Position numbers and translations under genes: made by a program
Assembly: GCA_943704425.1 (NCBI GenBank)
Contig: CALSCP010000382.1
Span: 1-28,123, forward strand
Source: Ministeria vibrans ATCC 50519
Lineage: Eukaryota; Opisthokonta; Filasterea
Length of the DNA stretch: 28,123 nt
Direction of reading: 5' to 3'
In this document: piece after piece, positions 19,538 to 28,123 of the stretch
Numbering within the stretch: position 1 is the stretch's first letter
Layout: each line of letters starts with the position of its first letter
The notes under the pieces: model-generated
The model's database searches: none
What the model was told of the DNA's origin: nothing
Seen by the model: the letters and a program-made list of their open reading frames with translations, nothing else

Positions 19538-21242
19538 TGTTCTTCCTTCTTCCCCACGTTGTTTAACCCCTCCCCCTCCCGCTCTCTCTCTCTCTCTTTT
19601 TTTTATGTGCAGTCGGTTGCGACACCTTCTCGATCCAACGTGTCGTCGCGGCGGACTACTCGCAGTGGCTGGCTTATGAAGTATAGCGAGAAGAGTCTCG
19701 AGGGACGTCTCAACAAGTTCATCAAGAAAAGCCAATGGAACAAACGTTGGGGTGTCATCAGTAGCTCAAACTTCTCCCTGTCACACTCTCCCGTAAAAAC
19801 CGATTCCATGTCTCTTCGTTTTCTCTCACGCACTTTTTCTCCGCCTCTTTGTATTTGTAGGAACTTAATCCAACCAATGTGATTTCGCTCAAGACTGCCG
19901 TGATCCGCGAAGACGACACGCTTGGCAAGTTTGCTTTTGTCATCTCCTCCGCCGACAAGACGGTCACTCTGCAGGTGATGCCTTCTCTTATAATTTGCCT
20001 TTGCTTTACTCTTTCTAACTCACATTCCCTCTTTCTTTTTTTAAATGCGTTGAACATAGGCGGATACGGAGAGTGATCTTGCGGCGTGGATGGCGGCGCT
20101 GAATGAAGCGGCCAATGTGGAGGATGATGACGACGAAGCTGAACCTGCGCCGGTCGCAGCCAAGCCCGCTCGCCCTCCGCCCACCGGTCGTCCCCCGCCT
20201 CCACGCACTGCCGCCAGCAGTGGTGCCGACCGCCCTGCGCCATCAAAGCCACGCACAGCACCTGGTAGACCCGCCGAGGCTGCCACTGGTGCCCCGAAGC
20301 GCCCAACACCTCCGCGCACTGCCAACAATGGGGCGGCACCTCCACGCGCAAGACCCCCACCCGCTCGTGTCTCGCGTAACCCATCTGGCACCAGCGATCA
20401 CTCACCTAGTGCGACCCAGTCCACGTCTGAGACAACGAAAGAAGGCGACACGGAGGAGCAGGCTGATGCGGAAAAGACAGCCGAGAGCAGTCGTGTGGCG
20501 TCCGATGACGAAGACAACAGCAACGACGACATTAACAACGAGGACGGCGACAGAGGCGACACCGAACCGGCCAAGACGACCACCACCACTGCTCCACCCC
20601 CACCCACAGCAGTGAAAAAACCGGCACCTCGCCCTACTGGTAAATCCGCGGGCTCTGGACCCGCACCTGCACCTCGACGTAAGCACGCAGGAGAAGCTGA
20701 CAAGCCAAAGGCCGAGCGACCTCCTGCCCCCAAGCTCAAAACTGAGCGACCCTCTCCTGCACCAGCACCAGCACCAGCAGCAGCAGCAGCAGAGGAGAAC
20801 ACGTCTGTGTCCGCTCCCGAGCCCAAAACAAGCAAAAAGCCCGCTCCGCGTCCGGCTCCAGCCCCGCGACCAGGCAGCAGTGTATCGTTGAATAAGCCTG
20901 CCTCTCCCGCTGCCTCTTCGCCTGCACCTGCTCCAACACCAAAGGCAAGGCCACGTCCTGCATCGATTGTTGCCACCCCCGAAAAAGTGAAAGAGGTAAA
21001 GGCGACGAAATTAATTTATTATTATAATTATTATTATTAATTTATTGAAACACAACTGGTAGACACCACCTGCGGTTGAGTATGCAGAGGCGCTGTACGA
21101 CTGTGTGGGCGAGGCGGACAACGAGCTGTCGTTCGAAGCGGGTCAGAAGATTGAAATTCTGAAGAAGGCGGGAGAATGGTGGACGGGCCGGCTGGAGGGC
21201 AAGGAAGGGATTATCCCGGCGGTGTACTTGAAGGAATTGTGA
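18240..21242 (+). CDS. BAR-PH-proline-rich-SH3 domain protein
   Basis: Nine exons: 18240-18410, 18540-18665, 18750-19048, 19100-19205, 19275-19364, 19613-19792, 19861-19974, 20060-20995, 21063-21242 (733 aa). Residues 1-235 form a helical BAR domain ([20 protein letters not shown], later [15 protein letters not shown]). A PH domain spans about 281-385 ([16 protein letters not shown], closing helix [12 protein letters not shown]). An acidic patch and a long Pro/Ala/Lys-rich disordered region (about 390-670, many PxxP and RP motifs) follow, then a C-terminal SH3 ([32 protein letters not shown]). Known: BAR domains bend or sense membranes, PH domains bind phosphoinositides and SH3 domains bind PxxP. 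The order matches ASAP and GRAF/oligophrenin proteins but no ArfGAP or RhoGAP domain is present. Inference: an endocytic or membrane-actin scaffold. The first donor (GTCCCT) is weak. Confidence 0.87.
19366..19537. repeat. (CA)n microsatellite in BAR-PH-SH3 intron 5
   Basis: A short CA tract (about 19366-19404), a C-rich spacer and a nearly pure (CA)n of about 100 nt (19438-19536) occupy most of the 248-nt intron between exons 5 and 6. Confidence 0.97.
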
Positions 21243-21344
21243 AAGTCCATGCGCCAAACTTTTCCTTTGCGTTTCTTTTTTTAGACACTCATCCAAAAGA
21301 GTCAGAAACAAAAAAATGAAAATGAAAAAGTCTAGTAAGTATGA

Positions 21345-22491
21345 TCAGTTCTTTTTGTTCATTAATTGCTCTGGTTTGAGGCAACAGTCGGGAGAGACGC
21401 TGTGTTGAGAGCCATAGGCATTCTCACAGGAGAATCCTTTGGTATACCGGGCAACGTCAACCGAGTCAAACGTGATGTGGTGGCACGGCGAGTCGTCGAG
21501 ACAGACAATCTCGCCTGCGGTTTGGCTTTTGTGCGCACTAACATTGCGCACCGTGATGTTGCGAAAGACGGGTGTTGCCGTGGCGTTGGTTGGAGGGATG
21601 CTGCCCGAGTACTCCTGAGAAGGGATACCGGGGAGGGGGGTGAACACGATAGGAAGAAAAAGAAAAAGTTATGGATGTTGTATACGTGGTTATGTCGGGT
21701 CCTACCATGGTGATGCTGACAACCTCGCTGACTTCCGTAATGGTCAGGTTTGAGTACAAAATGTTCTCAACAACACCGCCGCGTCCACGCTGGCTCTTGA
21801 TGCGTACCTGTGGGTGTGGAGTAGAGGGTGAAAAAAAGAGTAACAAAGAGGGAGAAAGAGAGACTCTCTCTAATTCCTTCTGTCTCGCCCTCCATCTCTC
21901 GTACTGCCTTGTCAGTTCCACTGCAAACACTGTCACGAATGGTCACGTTGCGCACCGAGCCACTGGTTTCGCTTCCGATTGCAACGCCATGGCCGTGAAG
22001 GAATGTCATTCGCTATAATAATTATAATTTGTTACATCTTTTGAGTGTGTATGATGTAGTGCGACACGCACCTCAACGAGAATGTTCTCAGTGCTGATGT
22101 TGACCTGGCGCCCTGACCAGTCTTTGCCCGACTTGATTGCAATGCAGTCGTCGCCGGTGTCGATTGTCGAGTCGTGAATGTGTACATTCTTAGTGCTATC
22201 TGGATCAATGCCGCTGTGCAAGGACAGAGAAGGGTGTGAGCGCTCATACATTGATGGTGCATACGACTGCATCGTGGCCCATACTCGGTGTTATGTGAGT
22301 TGGAGGGTGCGTAGATGTTGACATTCTCAACGACGACTCCGTCGCAAAATGTGGGGTGCACTGTCCAGAAAGGCGAATTCTGCAGGCGAATGTTTCGAAT
22401 GCGCAGGTCGTGAATCCAGAGTAGCTGCAAGAGAGACGGTCGTTGGTCCGCGTCCCTAGAAAGATTGAGTATAGATTTGGGGAGGGAAATT

Positions 22492-22588
<97 letters not shown>

Positions 22589-23261
22589 GCAAATTATTAT
22601 TATTAGAAGAAGACATTTCCAATAATTAGTAATATGTTCGGGTTGTTTACGTTCCGTCCGGACATGTTGGCCTGCATTTCTCCCACCAACCAGCGCCTTG
22701 ACCATCAATCACACCCGGACCCTCGATAGTGATGTTTTTCAATGAGCCCCATTGGTCGCACTGATCGGCATCGGCCGAGTCCACCTTCATTTTGAGGCAC
22801 TGTGCGCCGTTCAAGAGTCCGGCGTGCGCCTCGCGCATCAGACCAGCCGTACGCGTGTATCGCATGTCGTACGCCTTCCACTCTGTCGATCCAAGGAGTG
22901 TGGCGTTTCCTCCGACCGACAGCGTCTGGTGGCTCCTCAGAGTCAGGGCGCCGGAGAGGTAGACGCCTGCAAACGAGCGAACGAGCGGTCAGGGCAGCAG
23001 ACGCAAACGAATTCCCTGTACCGGGACCCGGAAGAAAGAGCGTCTCGCACGAATCCAGGCATGTTTGTAGCTCCTTTGTGGTGTCGGTCTTTCCGTCGCT
23101 GTGCGCACCTGTAACAGCATCACGGGGGAAGCAAACGTTGCGAAAGGGAAACACCACAACTCACCGCAATCAGAAACAGCGTTACAAAACCGCCCCTCTC
23201 GCTGTGCCGTCAGACCGTGCCCAAGCGATAGCGATACAACAAGCAGAGAGAGCGCCAGCAT
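21345..23261 (-). CDS. GH28 polygalacturonase-like glycoside hydrolase, secreted
   Basis: Eight exons on the minus strand: 23261-23165, 23108-23022, 22966-22651, 22455-22285, 22213-22072, 22012-21905, 21807-21706, 21614-21345 (430 aa). A signal peptide (about 1-20) is followed by a right-handed beta-helix. All four GH28 active-site motifs are present: NTDGIDPDS (Asp224, whose codon is split by an intron), GDDC (Asp245, Asp246), GHGVAIGSE (His279) and RIK (309-311). VEGPGVIDG-type and NSPFWTVHP strands upstream also fit. Known role: hydrolysis of alpha-1,4-galacturonosyl bonds in pectin or related rhamnogalacturonans. GIDPDS rather than GFD, and the single domain, resemble the plant/bacterial exo-type branch. 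Cysteine-rich C-terminus. It may help the organism feed on plant or algal matter (inference). It shares an 87-nt divergent promoter with the SPO16-like gene. Confidence 0.93.
22495..22584. repeat. (TG)n microsatellite in GH28 intron 3
   Basis: About 90 nt of pure TG on the plus strand, that is (CA)n in the GH28 transcript, inside the 195-nt intron between exons 3 and 4. Confidence 0.97.
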
Positions 23262-23348
23262 TCTCAAGAAAAAAAAAGTTATTTATCAATGACTGTAATC
23301 AGCTTTTTGTGATTTCAGTCATTTTATTTTTTGAGTCTCTCTCTCCTC
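23262..23348. promoter_or_regulatory. 87-nt divergent spacer between GH28 and SPO16-like genes
   Basis: Two start codons face away from each other only 87 nt apart, so both 5' UTRs and promoters must fit here or overlap the genes. The spacer has an A-run next to GH28 and a T-rich stretch next to the other gene. No clear TATA box is seen. Confidence 0.5.
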
Positions 23349-24874
<1,526 letters not shown>

Positions 24875-24929
24875 ATTTCAAAAGAAGAAAATTTTAATTG
24901 ATTGCTTGGTTGATTTGCACTGCGGTTAC

Positions 24930-25020
24930 AATAGAGAGAGAGAGAGTAAAAAAAAAAAAAAAAAAACAGAGTGATAAATAAAGAGTGAGAGAGAGCTAAA
25001 AACAAAGTGATAAGAGACAA
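24930..25020. repeat. GA-rich repeat, inverted copy of the CT minisatellite
   Basis: GAGAGAGAGTAAAA..., then AGAGTGAGAGAGAGCTAAAAACAAAGTGATAAGAGA: the reverse complement contains TCTTATCACTTTGTTTTT, the same core as the 20-nt unit at 10121. It sits between two convergent genes, after the SPO16-like stop and before the transporter stop. Confidence 0.8.
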
Positions 25021-25044
25021 AAGTACGAAGTTGTTTTCCTTCTA

Positions 25045-26401
25045 TTAGGTGGTTGTGATTCGTTCCACTTGAAGGGATGCAGACGGAGGGGATGAGCGCT
25101 CCTTGATCTTGACGTAGTTGTAGAGGGCAACGCCAAGAAGAGCAAGGGTCATGCCGCAGGCGTTGGCAAGGGAAACGGGGTTGCGGAAGACAAGGATACC
25201 GGCAACAATGACCACAATGCGCTTGGTGGTGTTGCCGACCGAGTACGAAACGGGGCTGACCATGAACAGGAAGGTCATGGCCGTCACGTTCTGGCAGTGA
25301 TTGAAGAAACCGTCGCCAAGCAATCGCAGAACAATGTCCATGAGCTGCGTCGAGTTGAGGCGCAGCGACAGATCCGCACTGAAGAGCATCGTGTTCCAAA
25401 AGGATCCCTCGAGGTAGAGCCAGACGGGAAACATAAGAAGGGTGGAGAGGCGCGCTGTCTGGAACAACAGGTTCATATGGTCAACTAGCTGCTCACGCAT
25501 CAACTTTTTCGAGTAAATGTTCTGCAGTGTAAAGAGAAGGCAGGCGGTGAGAGCCATGACCAGACCCAGCAGGTCGAAACGCAGTTCTGTGAGTGATGCC
25601 ATTGACACGCCAAAAATAATGGGCATCAGCGATAGATACACAGCCATGCTTTGTTTCTCTTTGAGCATGACGCGCGACAGCGCAACAGCAAACAATGGAG
25701 ACATGCCCTTGACTAAGTAGGAGGACAAAAAAAAAAGACAACAAGAGATATAAAAAATTAACATAAAAACAGCTGTTAGTACAACTTTGGGGTCAGACAA
25801 TCCTCCCTTCGTTCTTACTTGTGTGCACATAAGAAATGGGTATTCTCGAGACGGCGATGGCAGAGGTGGCGGTGGAGAGAAACTTGCCAAAGGCAAGGGG
25901 GAGCACGAGACGGGTGGACTCGGACATGGAGATGGGCTGGTACGGATGAAGCTTGAAGACGCGAATGATGAGGAACTGGTAGAGTGTGATGGAGCCGATT
26001 TGCGAAAGGGCGACGGTCAGCGGAATGGGATAAAGGTTGAGCACACTCTTGCTGATGGTGTTGGCGGCCGCACTAAACGCATACCACCCAAAACACATCA
26101 GAATGACGCGAATCACGGTGCCCCGGCCAGGTCCGCCGGCAGGCGTGCGGTTGGGCATGAAAAAGGAGCGCTGTTCCTTGCGGGTTTGCGCAGGAGACGT
26201 GGCGGGCAGGGGCAAGAAGTGGCTCTCGTCGCGGATACTCTTGATGCCGTTTGCGCCGTACGCAGCAGCACTCGAGGCTGCATGTGTCGACGATTGGGTA
26301 GGCGACATCCATCCCTGTCGCCACAAATGCTCCGTGGCCGAGCTGCCTTCCAGCGAAGCTCGTGGTGATGCCGGCATGCTCTTGCTATTTTTGTTCGTCA
26401 T
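25045..26401 (-). CDS. SLC35E-type transporter (triose-phosphate/nucleotide-sugar family)
   Basis: Two minus-strand exons, 26401-25819 and 25712-25045 (416 aa). After a ~95-residue hydrophilic Ser/Ala-rich N-terminus, about ten hydrophobic segments follow. Typical TPT-family words are visible: WYAFSAAANTISKSVLNLYPIPLT near TM1, SYVHTIKGMSPLFAVALSRV across the intron join, YLSLMPIIFGVSMASLTEL, FTLQNIYSKKL, and SYSVGNTTKRIVVIVAGILVFRNPVS near the end. These match SLC35E1/E2 and relatives, which sit in the Golgi and exchange nucleotide sugars or sugar phosphates; the exact substrate is unknown. The cytosolic Lys/Glu tail (KIKERSSPP) is usual. The start at 26401 is the first Met of the frame and diverges from MFSD14 by 229 nt. 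A CT tract follows the stop. Confidence 0.88.
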
Positions 26402-26630
26402 GCCGTTCCCTTGAAAATGTCGTGCGCCACGCTAATCGAGACGAGACAGGCGCAGTTCAACACAGTCGTGTGGCCAATGCAATGATTCGTCAAGGGGACA
26501 CCAAGCAGAATGATAAGGAGAGGCTCGATGGGCTGAAAGCCAAAATAATTGATGAGATAAAATTACAATAATATGAAAATTTCAAAAATTTAGTCATAAA
26601 ACTGTTATTTTCCTCTTGTTTGCGCTATAG

Positions 26631-27832
26631 ATGGACAGTGAACGAGACGACTTTCCGTCGTCATCGTCAGCGTCGGCGAGGTTATTAGAGCCGGACGGAG
26701 CGGGCGAGGAAATCTCCTGCTGCTCACGGCACTGCATTTGCGTCGAAACTCCTGTAAGATGCGTTGGCGGTCGTCTTGCGGACCCTCGGCATACCGTGTA
26801 TGCACAGTGTGGTTGGTTGACAGTGTTCCCGTGGCTCTGCGACTGCCACGACAGTGCAAAAATCGCATTTTTTTTTTCTCGGGCAACACAAAACTGATGT
26901 TTCGTTGGTCACGCAGGGAATCCAACGACGGCACGGCGCGTCCATCGACCACGCCATGGTGGTGATCTTTCTTGAGTTCTTCTCCATTGGTCTGCTCATG
27001 ACCATCATGCCCAACGTGCTGCACATCTTCTTCAAGGACAATGTGTTTCTTGTGAATGGCGTCGCGCAGGGCATCAAGGGCTTCCTGTCCTTTCTCTGCT
27101 CGCCTCTCATTGGAGTTCTTGCAGACGTGTATGGACGCAAGTGGTTTCTCTTTTTGACCGTCCTCTTCACCACGGCACCCGTTGCACTCCTCTTCGTCTC
27201 CAACCTGTGGCTCTACACGTTTGCTCTCGCTATCTCCGGCATCTTTTCCGTCACCTTCTCCGTTGTCTTTGCCTATGCTGCCGACATTACGAACGACACT
27301 GAGAGAAGTGTTGCCTACGGAAAGGTGAAGAGGCGCACTATTTTTGTTGGGTGCATGCTGCATGGCCATCTCTGTTTGCGTCTTTGTTTGTGAATGTGTG
27401 TCTTTGGTATGTGTGTATACTTATTATCATATTATGACGTAGTATATACGCTCTTGATTCTCTATTTAATTTCTTGTTAATATAATTATATATATATATG
27501 TGCGTGTGTATTCGTCATTGTTCTGGCTTTTGGACTGAAAAACTTCCCACGTCCGTGGAATAGGTCACCGCCATGTTTGCTGCATCGCTCATTACAAGCC
27601 CGGCTATTGGCTACTTTGTCACGGAGTTCTATGGCACATCGGCAACCTTTGCGCTGAGCTGCGCCATTGCCCTGCTGGACTTGCTCTACATTGTGCTTGT
27701 GGTGCCCGAGTCGTTGCCCGAGCGACTGCGCTCCCGCTCGGTCTCTTGGAAGCAGACGGATCCCTTTGCCTTCTTGCGCACCACCATGCGGAACAAGGTG
27801 CTTGTCCGTCTCGCCCTTATGGTGTTTCTAAG
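26631..27832 (+). CDS. MFSD14: MFSD14/HIAT1-type major facilitator, 3' end outside window
   Basis: Exons 26631-26753, 26917-27324 and 27564-27832 give the first 266 residues. The last exon ends in phase 2 at a donor and the coding continues beyond the window. After a Ser/Glu-rich cytosolic start with a Cys cluster (CCSRHCIC), the sequence follows MFSD14A/B closely: HAMVVIFLEFF, GVAQGIKGFLSFLCSPLIGVLADVYGRKWF (the MFS motif A loop), FSVTFSVVFAYAADITND-RSVAYG, AASLITSPAIGYF, VVPESLPERLR and DPFAFL. Known role: a 12-TM orphan transporter, reported in endosomal/Golgi membranes and in a lysosomal enzyme-sorting role. The base before ATG is a TATAG, so an upstream non-coding exon with an acceptor here is possible. 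Confidence 0.94.
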
Positions 27833-28081
27833 GTATCCATCGTCCTCGTTTTCCTTTGTCTCTTGCTCTCTTTAGCTCATTCTCACTTCTCTCTCTCTCT
27901 CTATCACTTTGTTTCTTTCTCCTCTCTCTCTCTCTATCACTTTGTTTCTTTCTCCTCTCTCTATCACTTTGTTTCTTTCTCCATTCTCTCTCTCTCTCTC
28001 TCTATCACTTTGTTTCTTTCTCCTTTCTCTCTCTCTATCCCTTTGTTTCTTTCTCCTCTCTCTCTCTCTATCACTTTGTTT

Positions 28082-28123
<42 letters not shown>
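27833..28123 (+). repeat. CT minisatellite array in MFSD14 intron 3 (runs off window)
   Basis: Six or so units of (CT)n-ATCACTTTGTTTCTTTCTC(C/T), each about 27-35 nt because the CT part varies in length, run from about 27880 to the window end. The intron starts at the GT of GTATCC (27833) and is at least 291 nt, among the longest in the window. Confidence 0.95.

Noticed and set aside
20398-20976. Gly/Ala-rich 192-residue minus-strand frame
   Set aside because: Shadow of the Pro/Ala-rich exon of the BAR-PH-SH3 gene; no domain visible.
22261-22300. Asp-to-Glu change in the GH28 NTD motif (NTE)
   Set aside because: This arises only if the exon is read past its end. With the donor GTATGG at 22284 the codon GA|C is completed by the next exon and gives the normal NTDG.

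Overview
The window is nuclear DNA from a eukaryote, most likely a free-living unicellular one. The coding exons are GC-rich. Nearly every gene is cut by short GT-AG introns (roughly 40-320 nt), intergenic spaces are mostly 80-470 nt, and TAA, TAG and TGA are all used as stops, so the code looks standard. Introns and spacers carry many microsatellites: (CT)n, (CA)n, (AAT)n and a ~20-30 nt minisatellite. The gene set (DDX1, FIP1, TMEM115, CIAPIN1, PHGDH, MFSD14, SLC35E) is broadly eukaryotic. An amoebozoan or an opisthokont-related protist would fit, but I cannot place the organism from this sequence alone.

I rebuilt fourteen gene models by hand by joining exons in phase, plus a 5' fragment of a fifteenth gene. 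From left to right: DDX1 RNA helicase (+, 380-3275); FIP1 cleavage/polyadenylation factor (-, 3466-5215); TMEM115 (+, 5515-6970); a saposin-B/purple acid phosphatase fusion (-, 7441-9562); the 5' end of a MESD/Boca-like ER protein (+, 9700-10073); an assembly gap (10237-10245) inside a minisatellite; the 3' half of 3-phosphoglycerate dehydrogenase (+, 10339-11488); an MIT-like plus coiled-coil protein resembling NRBF2 (+, 11702-13207); an unrecognised Lys-tailed protein with a possible mitochondrial presequence (+, 13285-14216); a type II membrane protein with a GH130/glycosyltransferase-like beta-propeller (+, 14606-16709); CIAPIN1/anamorsin (-, 16973-18056); a BAR-PH-proline-rich-SH3 protein (+, 18240-21242); a GH28 polygalacturonase-like enzyme (-, 21345-23261); a SPO16-like meiotic protein (+, 23349-24874); an SLC35E-type nucleotide-sugar/triose-phosphate-family transporter (-, 25045-26401); and MFSD14/HIAT1, cut off by the window end (+, 26631 onward).

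The genes mostly alternate in strand, giving convergent pairs with 100-470 nt between stops and divergent pairs with 87-300 nt between start codons. There is no operon-like functional cluster. Loose themes are RNA processing (DDX1, FIP1), secretory and membrane traffic (TMEM115, BAR-PH-SH3, SLC35E, the beta-propeller protein, perhaps MESD) and secreted hydrolases (SapB-PAP, GH28).

The points most worth a second look are the chimeric join hidden by the 9-base gap, the saposin-B/purple acid phosphatase fusion, the divergent SPO16 candidate, the dispersed CT/ATCACTTTGTTTC minisatellite, and the BAR-PH-SH3 protein that lacks a GAP domain.
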